From Novosphingobium sp. SCN 66-18 (lineage in GTDB: Bacteria > Pseudomonadota > Alphaproteobacteria > Sphingomonadales > Sphingomonadaceae): a stretch of 64,000 nucleotides of DNA. The position numbers and the translations under genes were made by a program. The notes under the pieces are model-generated. The model saw only the letters and a list, made by a program, of their open reading frames with translations. It was not told the origin of the DNA and did no database searches. Below are positions 16,253 through 25,341 of the stretch, in pieces (position 1 is the first letter of the stretch; each line of letters opens with the position of its first letter). The stretch covers positions 62,001 to 126,000 of the forward strand of contig MEGD01000009.1 in the NCBI GenBank assembly GCA_001725355.1, given 5' to 3'.

Positions 16253-17604
16253 CACGGCACCGCGCGCATCACGTCCTGGCAGACCCGGTCGACGGCATCG
16301 CCCAGCCTGCTGACGATCATCGCGATGTCGTCCGCGGTCGCGATATAGGGCGGGGCCAGCAAGACATGGTCCCCCAGCGTGCCGTCCACCGTGCCTGATC
16401 CGGGATAGCAGGCCAGGCCCAGGTCCATCGCCTGCGTCCTGATCCGATCGGCTACCCGCGCGGCTTCCGGAAATGGCGTGCCGGTGTTGCCGTCGGCCGA
16501 CAGTTCGATTGCCACCAGCAGGCCGCGACCGCGAATGTCGAACACATGGCGATGGTCCGCGAACCGATCTCGCAGGCGGGACAGCAACAGGCTTCCCATC
16601 GCCGCCACGTTGTCCAGCAGGCAATCCTCGGCGATGACGCGCTGCACCGCCAGCGCGGCGGCGCAGGCGAGCGGATGCCCCATGTAGGTGAAGCCGTGCC
16701 GCAGGCCGCCGGACCCCCGCGCCAGTGCCTGCGTGACGCGCGCCGAGGCCAGCACGGCGCCGATCGGCTGATAGCCCCCGCCAAGGCCCTTGGCCACGAC
16801 CTGGATGTCCGGCGATACGCCTTCCTGTTCCCAGGCATGGGTCGTGCCGGTGCGGCCCATGCCGCACATGACCTCGTCCAGAAGGAGCAGGACGCCATGG
16901 CGATCGCAGACCTTGCGGATTTCCCGGAAGTATCCGGCCGGCGGCGCGAGCGCGCCCGCCGTCGCGCCGACCAGCGTCTCGGCGCAGAATGCGGCGACGC
17001 GGCCGGGGCCGATGCGTTCGAGCTCGGCTTCCAGTTCGGCGGCAAGCCTTGTGGCCATGCCGTCGTCGGTTTCCCCGGCCAGCCGGCCATGCACCGGGTC
17101 TGCCGCGGAGACATGGGAAAAGCCGGTGGGCAGCATCGGCGCATAAGGCGCGCGCCGTCCCGGATTGCCGGAGAGCGCCAGCGCGCCGAAGGTATTGCCA
17201 TGGTAGCTCTGCCTTCGCGCGATGAAATGCACGCGGTCCGGTTCGCCGATCTCGAGATAGTATTGCCGTGCCAGCTTCAGGGCCGTTTCGGTCGCTTCCG
17301 AGCCGCCCGAAACGAAGCAGGCCGAAGTCAGCACGCCGGGGGCATGGCCAACCAGAACGTCCGCCAGTTCCTCGGCCGCCTGTGAGGTAAAGAAGCCGTT
17401 GTGCGCATAGGCCAGCGTTTCGGCCTGTTGCCGGATCGCGTCCACCACACGCGGGTGGCCATGCCCCAGGCAGGATACCGCCGCGCCGCCCGATGCGTCG
17501 ATGTACTGCCGGCCGGCATGGTCGGTGATGACCATGCCTTTGGCGGACACCGCTTGCGGCAAGGCTGCACCGGTCAGGCGCCGGTGAAGAACGTGGCTGG
17601 TCAA
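16252..17604 (-). CDS. Class III (omega) aminotransferase, PLP-dependent
   Basis: This 450-residue enzyme has the fold-type I landmarks: SGGSEATETALKLARQYY, YHGNTFGALALSG, LLLDEVMCGMGRTGTTHAWE and the PLP lysine in VVAKGLGGGYQPIGAVLAS. It transfers an amino group from a non-alpha position (omega-amino acid, beta-amino acid or amine) to pyruvate or 2-oxoglutarate. I take the TTG at 17604 as start because it overlaps the regulator's stop (TTGA), the same coupling seen elsewhere in the operon. A non-alpha aminotransferase here hints that the peptide substrate contains an unusual amino acid. Confidence 0.9.
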   Translation of the reverse strand: MTSHVLHRRLTGAALPQAVSAKGMVITDHAGRQYIDASGGAAVSCLGHGHPRVVDAIRQQAETLAYAHNGFFTSQAAEELADVLVGHAPGVLTSACFVSGGSEATETALKLARQYYLEIGEPDRVHFIARRQSYHGNTFGALALSGNPGRRAPYAPMLPTGFSHVSAADPVHGRLAGETDDGMATRLAAELEAELERIGPGRVAAFCAETLVGATAGALAPPAGYFREIRKVCDRHGVLLLLDEVMCGMGRTGTTHAWEQEGVSPDIQVVAKGLGGGYQPIGAVLASARVTQALARGSGGLRHGFTYMGHPLACAAALAVQRVIAEDCLLDNVAAMGSLLLSRLRDRFADHRHVFDIRGRGLLVAIELSADGNTGTPFPEAARVADRIRTQAMDLGLACYPGSGTVDGTLGDHVLLAPPYIATADDIAMIVSRLGDAVDRVCQDVMRAVP

Positions 17605-18464
17605 CGCGAAGTGTCCGTGTCGAGATAGGCGGTATGCGCGGCGATGCGCGTTTCGGATGCGCGCAGGCGATCCCGTCCCTCCGCGCCCGAGCGCAGGTAG
17701 AGCGTGACGGCCAGCGCCTGGATCAGCGCGGTGCAGGCCGAGAGGGATGGGAAATAGCCCGGAGAATCCGGATTGAAGATAAGCGTGACCGCCGCCCCCT
17801 GCGCCAGCGGGGAATCCGCGCGGTCGACGATGGCGATCAGCGCGGCGCCCGCCGCCGTTGCCGTCTGCGCCGTCAGGAAGCCGTCGCGTGAATAGGGCGC
17901 GAAGCCGAACAGCACGACCACGTCGCCCTTGCCGATCGCGCCGAGTTCGAGGTCGAGCATCCCCCCGGCCGCGCCGACAAGCGCAACCTCGTTGCGGAAC
18001 AGGCGGTAGAGGTAGTGGAAGTGGACCGCCGGCGCGTAGCACGAGCGGTATCCCGAAACGAACACGCGGCCCGCCTGTTCGATCACCGCCGCCGCGGCAT
18101 CGAGCACCGTGGCGTCCAGCTCGGCCAGATTGTGAATGTCGGTGGAGAACATCCGGCCGGCCAGCGTTCCTTCGCCCGAGGGGAGCAGCGGGCGTGACGA
18201 GAACGGAGCCTCGCGCGCGGCTTCGAGATCGATGCGGGCATCGTCGATGAGTTCGGTGCGCAAGGCTTCCCATCCCTGAAAACCCAGCGCGCGGGCAAGG
18301 CGCGTGAACGTCGTCGGCGGCTCGCCGGTCTGGCGGGCCAGCGCGCGCATCGGCATGCTTGCGGCATCGAAGGGGTGATCGGCCACATAGCGCGCGGCCG
18401 AGGCGAGCTTCGGCGGCAATTGAAGGGCGGCTTCGCGCAGCCGGCTGGCGATTGGCTTGGTCAT
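17601..18464 (-). CDS. RpiR/MurR-family transcriptional regulator
   Basis: This protein of about 287 residues has an N-terminal helix-turn-helix (ASMPMRALARQTGEPPTTFTRLARALG) and a C-terminal SIS domain (AGRVFVSGYRSCYAPAVHFHY, GDVVVLFGFAPYSRDGF). SIS domains bind phosphosugars or related ligands, but several RpiR proteins sense other small molecules. It is the first gene of the eleven-gene operon. A palindromic site overlaps its probable promoter (18668-18704) and recurs upstream of the TonB receptor, so it likely represses itself and both units. No clear ribosome binding site precedes the ATG. Confidence 0.9.
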   Translation of the reverse strand: MTKPIASRLREAALQLPPKLASAARYVADHPFDAASMPMRALARQTGEPPTTFTRLARALGFQGWEALRTELIDDARIDLEAAREAPFSSRPLLPSGEGTLAGRMFSTDIHNLAELDATVLDAAAAVIEQAGRVFVSGYRSCYAPAVHFHYLYRLFRNEVALVGAAGGMLDLELGAIGKGDVVVLFGFAPYSRDGFLTAQTATAAGAALIAIVDRADSPLAQGAAVTLIFNPDSPGYFPSLSACTALIQALAVTLYLRSGAEGRDRLRASETRIAAHTAYLDTDTSR

Positions 18465-18667
18465 AGGAGTGAACGGCACCGTGCGGTCGGGCAGGACAGC
18501 GGATATTCGTCCGGCCGGCCCATAGCCGTGCGACATGCGGAATTGCCGACCGTTATCCCGCATTTCCGCACGGCCGGCACCATGGCGAACCATGAATGCC
18601 GGACGAAACGTTGCAGTTCGTGCCTTCCGGCCCGACGCTACACCCGCATCGCATGATCCCGTCCAAC

Positions 18668-18704
18668 GAAACAAATGTTTTATCACGCTGCCATTTGCCT
18701 TCAA
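18668..18704 (-). promoter_or_regulatory. Probable promoter and operator of the RpiR-led operon
   Basis: On the minus strand a -35 TTGAAG (18699-18704) and a -10 TAAAAC (18677-18682) are 16 bases apart. The -10 overlaps the dyad GAAACAAATGTTTT (18668-18681), which shares the core ACAAATGTTT with two sites before the TonB receptor. A repressor here would block polymerase. The gene-free region 18465-18760 contains nothing else I can identify. Confidence 0.5.
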
Positions 18705-18760
18705 TGCCGTTCGATCCGGTCTCGCCGGCCGGTCCTGCCGGTTGCGCTGCTGCCGCGATT

Positions 18761-21742
18761 TCAGAACTTCACCCTTGCGCTCACCGTGAACGACCGACCG
18801 ATCGGATCGTAGGTGGTGGGCATGGTGTTGCCGTTGTTGAACGCCGTCCCGGCGACGCCCGAGCCGAGCTGGGGCGGTTGTTTGTCGAACAGGTTCTCGA
18901 CAAGCAGGGAGAGGCTGAGCTCCTTGGTGACATCGACGCCGAGATTGAGGTCGAAGTAATCGTAGGCCGGAATGTTGCGGAATGCCGCCAGCACGCCATT
19001 GTAGGCGCTTGACGAACTGCCGGCCTGTGGCGTCGTCAGCGGCACGGTGCCGGCGGCCGGCCCGATCGGCTCGAACTCCACGCCGCTCAGATGGGTCCAC
19101 AGCAGCGACGCGGAGAAGGGGCCGGACGAATAGGTGCCGCGCACGTTCCACTTCCATTTGGGCCGCGCATTGGTGCAGCCCGTGGAATAGCGGCCCGAAC
19201 ATTCGCGCGTGATCGTGTTCGGCGTGGACTGGGTCCAGAAGTAGTCGAGCCAGGTGCCGTTCATGGCGAGATCGAACTGGCCGGGGTTTCCGCCGAACAC
19301 GCGCGCCAGATCGAACCTGTACTGTACCGTCCAGTCGATCCCGCCCGTGCCCATTCGTCCGAGGTTGGAGCTTGAAAGGATGACGCCGGCGGCTTCGACG
19401 CCCGTGTTCAGCGTGCCGGTCACCGGGTTGCGCTCGATCAGCGCGCAAAACGCGTTCGGGGTGAGCGACGGGTTGAGCGACGAGGAATAGCAGCCGTTGA
19501 GGATGTCGCTTTGCGAGGGCGCCGAAATCAGATCGCTGATGCGGATGCGGAACCAGTCCACCGTCGCGCTGAAGCCGGGGAGGAAGGACGGTGCGAACAC
19601 CGCGCCCACGGTCCATGTGCGGGCGCGCTCCACGTCGAGGTTCGGATTGCCCTGGGTGCTGATGTTGATCTGCCCGGACGCGGGCTGCGGGATGCTGCCA
19701 TAGCTGCCTGCGGGCGCGCCGGTGGCAAGGCACAGGCTTTCCGGGACGCTGGGGCTCGCCCCGGCGCAGGGATCGACCGTGAGGTTGCCCAGCGCGCGCA
19801 CCGGCGACTGATAGAGTTCCTGGATGTTGGGCGAGCGCACCGCCATCTGGTACATGGCGCGCAGCTTGATGCCGCCCACCGGTTCCACCGATCCGCCCGC
19901 CTTCCAGGTGGTGCTCGATCCGGTGGTCGAATAGTCGGACAGGCGGATGCCGGCTTCCAGCGTGGCCGACTTGACGAAGCCATCCTCGATCAGGGGTACG
20001 ATCAGTTCGCCGAATGCTTCCTTCACGTTGTAGCTGCCATAGTCCGGCGGCGTGCGCGCGCCCGACCCCAGCACTTCGCCCTGGATCTGGGCGGAAGCAT
20101 CGGGCGTCGCCCGCGCCGATGTCTTGCGATATTCCGCGCCGATCGCGAAGGCGATCGGGTTGGTCGCGAACGGGCTGGTAACGCCGAAGAGATCGCCGGA
20201 GACCGAACCGGTGACGACGCTCAGCTTCACCAGCCGGCGAACCATGGAATCCAGCCCGACAAAGGCCAGCATGTCGGGCGTGATCGAACCAAGGCCGCCA
20301 AAGATGTTCAGCGGCACGCAGCCGTTGGCGGTGTTCTGGCACACGGGATTGCCCGACGCGTCACGATAGGCGAGCAACGCTTGCGTGACCCGGCTGTTCG
20401 ATCCCCAGTTTTCGCGCAACTGGTTCTGGGTGGTTTCGCCGTACTGGCCGGAGACATCGAATTTCAGCGTGCTGGTGATGTTGCCACGCAGCCCGGCCTG
20501 AAGCTGGAACATCGTGGAATCGTTGGTATTGTAGCGGAAGCCGTATTCGCTGAACCGCCGCGAGGGCGTGATGGTGACCGTGCGGTATCCCGCCGCCTCC
20601 GGCCCGCCGATCACGCTTGCCGCGGCGTCGCAGGCCGATACGCTGATGTTGTTGGCGGCGCACAACTGCGCCCGGGCCGCCGCCGGGAGATAGGGATTGT
20701 TGAGCGGCAGCGCATAGGCGTTGCTGAACGTGCCGGTCGAATTGAGCGCAAGTTGCGTGCGGTTCTTCGAGAACATCGCTGTCGCATAGAGTTCGATGCC
20801 GCTGGTCACCTCGTAGCGCGCGGCGGCATAGGCGTTGATGCTTTCCAGCGGGGTCTGGAGATAGTTGCCGATATTGCTGGTCGCGGCGTCCTCCAGCGTG
20901 GCGGCGCGGAATGCTCCGGTCGTCGGATCGATGATCGCGCCATATCCGATGGTGGGCAGCCCGCTGGGCCTTGTGGTGGATGCCAGCGAGGACTGGAAGA
21001 TGGCGGGGACGGACAGCGATGAGGTACTGGCCTGGCCGGTTACCGAGCTGATCGGAACGGCGGAGAAATCGCGATCGACCGCCTTGAGGGCATCGCGCTT
21101 GCTGTAGGAAATGCCAAGCACCACGTTGCCGCGCCCGCCATCGAGGTTGGCGCCGACCAGCAGGTCCGTGCGCAGGCGACGCGCGTCGCCGCGTTCGGAT
21201 ATGCGGTAGTTGCTCGTCAGCTTGACGCCCGAGAAATCGCGCTTGGTGATGAAGTTCACGACCCCGGCGACGGCGTCCGCGCCATAGACCGATGAAGCGC
21301 CGCCGGTCACGACATCCACACGTTCGACCAGCCCGACGGGAATCACGTTGAGGTTGACGATGCCGTCGAGGCCGAACGGCGTTATCCGCCGGCCGTCGAG
21401 AATGACAAGCGTGCGATTGTCGCCAAGGCCGCGCAGGTCGATCGTGGCGGAACCGTTGCCGCCGTTGTTGACGCCGGAACCCAGCGAAGGGCGCACCGAC
21501 GGAAGGTTGCGGATGAGTTCTTCGGCCGAATTGGGTTGCCGCAGGGCGATTTCGGCCGAACTGATCACGCTCAGCGGGCTCGAGGTCTTGAGGTCCGACC
21601 GGGAAATGCGCGAACCTGTCACGACGATGGCGGCGCTATCCGCCTCGTCCGTGGCTGGCACCGCATCCTGCGCCAGCACGGGCGTGGCCAGCATGGTGCT
21701 GCCGAGCAGCAGCGACGCCATTGAAAGACTGAATGTTTTCAT
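18761..21742 (-). CDS. TonB-dependent outer-membrane receptor (peptide-operon partner)
   Basis: This 993-residue protein has a signal peptide (MKTFSLSMASLLLGSTMLAT, cleavage after VLAQ), a plug domain starting at AIVVTGSRISRSDL with LDGRRITPFG and GGASSVYGADAVAGVVNF, and a long beta-barrel ending in RSFTVSARVKF with the final aromatic residue. The size suits a receptor for large or oligomeric ligands. I start at the ATG at 21742 to keep the signal peptide. It lies upstream of and parallel to the RpiR-led operon and shares its operator, so it probably imports the compound that operon degrades. Confidence 0.95.
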   Translation of the reverse strand: MKTFSLSMASLLLGSTMLATPVLAQDAVPATDEADSAAIVVTGSRISRSDLKTSSPLSVISSAEIALRQPNSAEELIRNLPSVRPSLGSGVNNGGNGSATIDLRGLGDNRTLVILDGRRITPFGLDGIVNLNVIPVGLVERVDVVTGGASSVYGADAVAGVVNFITKRDFSGVKLTSNYRISERGDARRLRTDLLVGANLDGGRGNVVLGISYSKRDALKAVDRDFSAVPISSVTGQASTSSLSVPAIFQSSLASTTRPSGLPTIGYGAIIDPTTGAFRAATLEDAATSNIGNYLQTPLESINAYAAARYEVTSGIELYATAMFSKNRTQLALNSTGTFSNAYALPLNNPYLPAAARAQLCAANNISVSACDAAASVIGGPEAAGYRTVTITPSRRFSEYGFRYNTNDSTMFQLQAGLRGNITSTLKFDVSGQYGETTQNQLRENWGSNSRVTQALLAYRDASGNPVCQNTANGCVPLNIFGGLGSITPDMLAFVGLDSMVRRLVKLSVVTGSVSGDLFGVTSPFATNPIAFAIGAEYRKTSARATPDASAQIQGEVLGSGARTPPDYGSYNVKEAFGELIVPLIEDGFVKSATLEAGIRLSDYSTTGSSTTWKAGGSVEPVGGIKLRAMYQMAVRSPNIQELYQSPVRALGNLTVDPCAGASPSVPESLCLATGAPAGSYGSIPQPASGQINISTQGNPNLDVERARTWTVGAVFAPSFLPGFSATVDWFRIRISDLISAPSQSDILNGCYSSSLNPSLTPNAFCALIERNPVTGTLNTGVEAAGVILSSSNLGRMGTGGIDWTVQYRFDLARVFGGNPGQFDLAMNGTWLDYFWTQSTPNTITRECSGRYSTGCTNARPKWKWNVRGTYSSGPFSASLLWTHLSGVEFEPIGPAAGTVPLTTPQAGSSSSAYNGVLAAFRNIPAYDYFDLNLGVDVTKELSLSLLVENLFDKQPPQLGSGVAGTAFNNGNTMPTTYDPIGRSFTVSARVKF

Positions 21743-21839
21743 CCCGATACCCCCTGTTCGATCGCGTCCGGTGCCGGGACGCCTGATGCCGCAGGCCGGC
21801 AACCTCGCCGGCTGCGACCAACTCCGCTCTTCCTTGGTC

Positions 21840-21883
21840 GAAACAAACGTTTCATGATTCTAAAATAAATGCAACATATGTTT
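21840..21883 (-). promoter_or_regulatory. Paired operators upstream of the TonB receptor gene
   Basis: Two palindromes lie about three helical turns apart: GAAACAAACGTTTC (21840-21853) and AACATATGTT (21873-21882). Both share ACAWAYGTTT with the site in the RpiR promoter. A good minus-strand -10, TAGAAT (21857-21862), lies between them; its -35 is poor. The arrangement suggests two repressor dimers flanking the promoter. Binding by the RpiR protein is inferred. Confidence 0.5.
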
Positions 21884-22094
21884 TTATTCGTGAAAACAAA
21901 GGCGTTTAGCGGGCTTGACGACGGGCGGGTGGCGCGATGATGGCCATGTGGGCGCGGCGACCTCCGATTGATCTGCAAGGGCGCATGAAAGGGGGTTGAG
22001 AAGAAATTGACACAAATGTAAGTTATTCGCGCAGAACATAAAAATGAGCCGCTTACCGCGCGGCCAGTCCGGGCGAGGCTGTCGAATTGACCAA

Positions 22095-22125
22095 ATGCAA
22101 GGTATCGCGGCCGTGATCCTTGCAT
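22095..22125. promoter_or_regulatory. Inverted repeat upstream of phaC
   Basis: ATGCAAGG (22095-22102) and CCTTGCAT (22118-22125) are exact inverted repeats with a 15-base loop, 34 bases before the phaC start. It could be an operator for a PHA regulator or a hairpin in the 5' leader. No regulator gene for it is in the window. Confidence 0.35.
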
Positions 22126-22159
22126 GGGCCGGTGATGGCGACGCTACGGAGCAACCAAG

Positions 22160-23917
22160 GTGATAGCAGGCGAAAATTCCGGTCCCGATCCGCTCGATGG
22201 CGTGGCGGCGACCGTCGATAACGCCGCCAGGGCGATCGTTGCGAAGGTTTCCGGGGGATTGTCGCCAGTTTCCATCGCCCAGTCCTTCACGGACTGGTGG
22301 ATGCATCTGGCGGTTTCACCTGGCAAGCAGATGCAATTGGTGGCCAAGGCCGGGCGCAAGGCGTTGCGCCTTGCCGACTATGCCATGCAGCAAGCGCCTG
22401 CCGGAACGGAGCCGGAGCCGGCGATCGAACCGCTGCCGCAGGACAGGCGTTTCGCCGATCCGGCATGGCGCAAGTCGCCGTTCGACATCGTGGCTCAGGG
22501 CTTCCTTCTGCAGCAGCAATGGTGGCACGCCGCCACCACGGGGGTCGGTGGCGTCACCCGGCATCACGAGGCGGTTGTCGAATTCGCGGTGCGGCAGATA
22601 CTGGACATGGTGGCGCCCACCAATTTTGCCCCGCTCAATCCGGTTCTGCAACAGCGCATCCTCGAAACCGGCGGGCACTGCCTGGCCGATGGCATGAACT
22701 ACCTGATCGACGACATGCGGCGCCAGTTGCGCGGCGAACCGCCCGCCGGAGTCGATGCCTTTCCGGTGGGGGAAAAGGTCGCGGTCACCCCGGGCGAAGT
22801 CGTGTTCCGCAACGAACTGATGGAACTGATCCAGTATGCGCCAACGACCGCGACGGTGCGCCCCGAACCGGTGCTGATCGTCCCGGCCTGGATCATGAAA
22901 TACTACATCCTCGACCTGTCGCCCGAAAATTCGCTGGTGCGCTGGCTGCGCGATCAGGGCTTCACGGTATTCATGATCTCCTGGCACAATCCGGTCAGCG
23001 CCGATCGCGATCTCAATCTCGACGATTATCGCAGGCTGGGGCCGATGGCGGCGCTGGATGCGATCGGCGCGATCACCGGCGCGCAGAAGGTTCATGCCGC
23101 GGGATACTGCCTGGGCGGAACGCTCCTGGCGATCGCTGCCGCCACCATGGCGCGCGACGGGGACGAACGGCTGGCCACCGCGACGTTCTTCGCCGCGCAG
23201 ACCGAATTCTCCGAGCCGGGGGAACTGGGCCTGTTCATCGACGAGGCGCAGCTTGATCTGATCGACAGCATGATGTGGGCGAAGGGCTATCTCGACAGCA
23301 GCCAGATGGGCGGCGCGTTCCAGATGCTGCGTTCCAACGACCTCGTCTGGTCGCGCCTGCTGACGACCTACCTGATGGGCGAGCGGGAGCCGATGACCGA
23401 CCTGATGGCATGGAACGCGGATGGCACGCGGATGCCCTATGCGATGCATTCCGAATACCTGCGCCACCTGTTCCTCGATAACGACCTGGCAGAGGGGCGC
23501 TATCGTGTGGGCGGGCGGCCGGTCACCTTGTCCGGGCTCAGGATGCCGCTGTTCATGGTCGGCACCGAGCAGGATCATGTCGCGCCCTGGCGCTCGGTGC
23601 ACAAGCTGCACATGTTCACCGGCGCGGAGCTGCGCTTCGTGCTGACCAGCGGAGGGCACAACGCCGGGATCGTGTCCGAACCCGGCCATCGCCACCGGCA
23701 CTACAGCGTGGCGACGCGCCCGCTCGACGGGGCCGCGCCGGCGCCCGACGACTGGCTGGCCACGGCGGAGCGGCACGAAGGATCGTGGTGGCCGGAATGG
23801 GGCGCCTGGCTGGCCGCGCATTCGGGTGATCCGGCGGAACCGCCGCCGCTGGGGCGGGCCGACGCCGGTTATCCGCCGCTGGAGCCGGCGCCGGGGCGCT
23901 ACGTGCTGGAACGATGA
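22160..23917 (+). CDS. phaC: Poly(3-hydroxyalkanoate) synthase (class I)
   Basis: This 585-residue enzyme polymerises (R)-3-hydroxyacyl-CoA into PHA at granule surfaces. The lipase-like box GYCLGGT carries the catalytic Cys; Asp is in GTEQDHVAPW and His in SGGHNAGI. The N-terminal domain (SFTDWWMHLAVSPGKQMQL) and length fit class I synthases. The start is a GTG at 22160 preceded by CGGAGC. The gene overlaps the next gene as ATGA and leads a four-gene operon. No phaA/phaB, phasin or phaR gene is present nearby. Confidence 0.94.
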   Translation: MIAGENSGPDPLDGVAATVDNAARAIVAKVSGGLSPVSIAQSFTDWWMHLAVSPGKQMQLVAKAGRKALRLADYAMQQAPAGTEPEPAIEPLPQDRRFADPAWRKSPFDIVAQGFLLQQQWWHAATTGVGGVTRHHEAVVEFAVRQILDMVAPTNFAPLNPVLQQRILETGGHCLADGMNYLIDDMRRQLRGEPPAGVDAFPVGEKVAVTPGEVVFRNELMELIQYAPTTATVRPEPVLIVPAWIMKYYILDLSPENSLVRWLRDQGFTVFMISWHNPVSADRDLNLDDYRRLGPMAALDAIGAITGAQKVHAAGYCLGGTLLAIAAATMARDGDERLATATFFAAQTEFSEPGELGLFIDEAQLDLIDSMMWAKGYLDSSQMGGAFQMLRSNDLVWSRLLTTYLMGEREPMTDLMAWNADGTRMPYAMHSEYLRHLFLDNDLAEGRYRVGGRPVTLSGLRMPLFMVGTEQDHVAPWRSVHKLHMFTGAELRFVLTSGGHNAGIVSEPGHRHRHYSVATRPLDGAAPAPDDWLATAERHEGSWWPEWGAWLAAHSGDPAEPPPLGRADAGYPPLEPAPGRYVLER

Positions 23918-25341
23918 CCATGACCGATCCCGCCCTTATCGAGAACCGGACCTTCGACGAGATCGCCATCGGCGACAGCGCCAGCCTGACGCGCCAGCTT
24001 ACCGCCGACGACATCCAGCTTTTCGCGGCCGTATCGGGTGACGTGAACCCGGCTCATATGGACCCGGCCTATGCCGAGACCGACATGTTCCATCGCGTGA
24101 TCGCGCATGGCATGTGGGGCGCGGGGCTGATTTCGGCGGTGCTGGGAACCGAACTGCCGGGACCGGGCGCGATCTATCTGGGCCAGTCGCTGCGGTTCAG
24201 CCGTCCGGTGGGGGTAGGCGACACGGTTACCGCGACGGTCACTGTCACCGCCAAGAAGCCGGAACACCATATTGTCACGCTCGCTTGCGCCTGCATAAAC
24301 CATAACGGTGAAACGGTGATTTCGGGGGAGGCCGAGGTCAAGGCGCCGACGGAGAAGGTCAGCCGCGCGCGCGTGCCCGTGCCCGACGTGCGCATCGCGC
24401 GTCATGACCGCTTTCATGCGCTGGTTCAGGGCGCCGCTTCCGGAGAACCCGCGGTCACCGCCGTCGCGCACCCGTGCAGTGCCGATGCCGTGGCGGCGGT
24501 CGCCGAAGCGGCGGAGGCGGGGCTGATCCGTCCGGTGCTGGTTGGTCCGGCGACGAAGATCCAGGCGGCTGCGGAAGCGGCGGGGGTGGACATTTCGGCC
24601 TTCCGCCTGATCGACGCGCCGCACAGCCATGCGGCGGCCGCCCGCGCGGTGGAACTGGTGCGCGCGGGCGAGGCGGCCTTGCTGATGAAAGGCTCGCTCC
24701 ACACCGACGAACTGATGGCCGAAGTGGTCCATGCCGATACGGGCCTGCGCACCGAACGGCGCATCAGCCATGCCTATGTGATGGACGTGCCCGGCCATCC
24801 GCGTCCGCTGGTCATCACCGATGCCGCGATCAACATCACCCCGACGCTGGAGGACAAGGCCGATATCGCGCGCAATGCCATCGATCTGGCCCATGTGATC
24901 GGGATCGAGCGACCGAACGTGGCGATCGTTGCGGCGGTGGAGACGGTCAATCCGAAGATGCAGGCGACGCTGGATGCCGCCGCGCTGTGCAAGATGGCGG
25001 ACCGGGGCCAGATCGCCGGTGGCGTGCTGGACGGGCCGCTGGCGCTCGACAACGCCATCAGCGAGGCGGCGGCGCGGGAAAAGGGGATCGTTTCGCCGGT
25101 GGCGGGGCAGGCGGACGTGTTGCTCGTGCCCGATCTGGAGGCCGGCAATATCGCGGCGAAGCAGCTCACGTTCCTGGCCGGGGCGGATGCCGCCGGTGTC
25201 GTGCTGGGCGCGCGCGCGCCGATCATCCTGACCAGCCGCGCGGACAGCCGGCGGACGCGGATCGCCTCGTGCGCGCTGGCGGTGCTCCTCGCGCGCGCCG
25301 ACACCAAGGCCGCTCCGGGCACGGGGGATGCGCGCGCATGA
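23914..25341 (+). CDS. MaoC (R)-hydratase fused to phosphotransacylase
   Basis: This 475-residue bifunctional protein has a MaoC/PhaJ-like domain at about residues 10-150 with the hydratase-2 motif VSGDVNPAHMDPAYA (Asp and His). A phosphate acetyl/butyryltransferase domain follows from about 170 (LIRPVLVGPATKIQ, SHAYVMDVPGHPRPLVITDAAI, GGVLDGPLALDNA). It can hydrate enoyl-CoA to (R)-3-hydroxyacyl-CoA and exchange CoA for phosphate. It lies between phaC and the acetate kinase gene, overlapping both by four bases. It connects acyl-CoA pools, PHA and acyl-phosphate. Confidence 0.92.
   Translation: MTMTDPALIENRTFDEIAIGDSASLTRQLTADDIQLFAAVSGDVNPAHMDPAYAETDMFHRVIAHGMWGAGLISAVLGTELPGPGAIYLGQSLRFSRPVGVGDTVTATVTVTAKKPEHHIVTLACACINHNGETVISGEAEVKAPTEKVSRARVPVPDVRIARHDRFHALVQGAASGEPAVTAVAHPCSADAVAAVAEAAEAGLIRPVLVGPATKIQAAAEAAGVDISAFRLIDAPHSHAAAARAVELVRAGEAALLMKGSLHTDELMAEVVHADTGLRTERRISHAYVMDVPGHPRPLVITDAAINITPTLEDKADIARNAIDLAHVIGIERPNVAIVAAVETVNPKMQATLDAAALCKMADRGQIAGGVLDGPLALDNAISEAAAREKGIVSPVAGQADVLLVPDLEAGNIAAKQLTFLAGADAAGVVLGARAPIILTSRADSRRTRIASCALAVLLARADTKAAPGTGDARA

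Larger units (their letters stand above)
21743..22159. other. Divergent intergenic region between TonB receptor and phaC
   Basis: A gene-free region of 417 bases that is markedly AT-rich at 21840-21905 and 22005-22045 compared with its surroundings. It contains two operator-like palindromes near the receptor, a TTGACA (22007-22012, plus strand) and an 8-bp inverted repeat close to phaC. No credible small gene was found. Confidence 0.6.

Noticed and set aside
19511-21022. Plus-strand frame of 503 codons opposite the TonB receptor
   Set aside because: The composition is Arg/Asp-rich without motifs, while the opposite strand encodes a complete TonB receptor.
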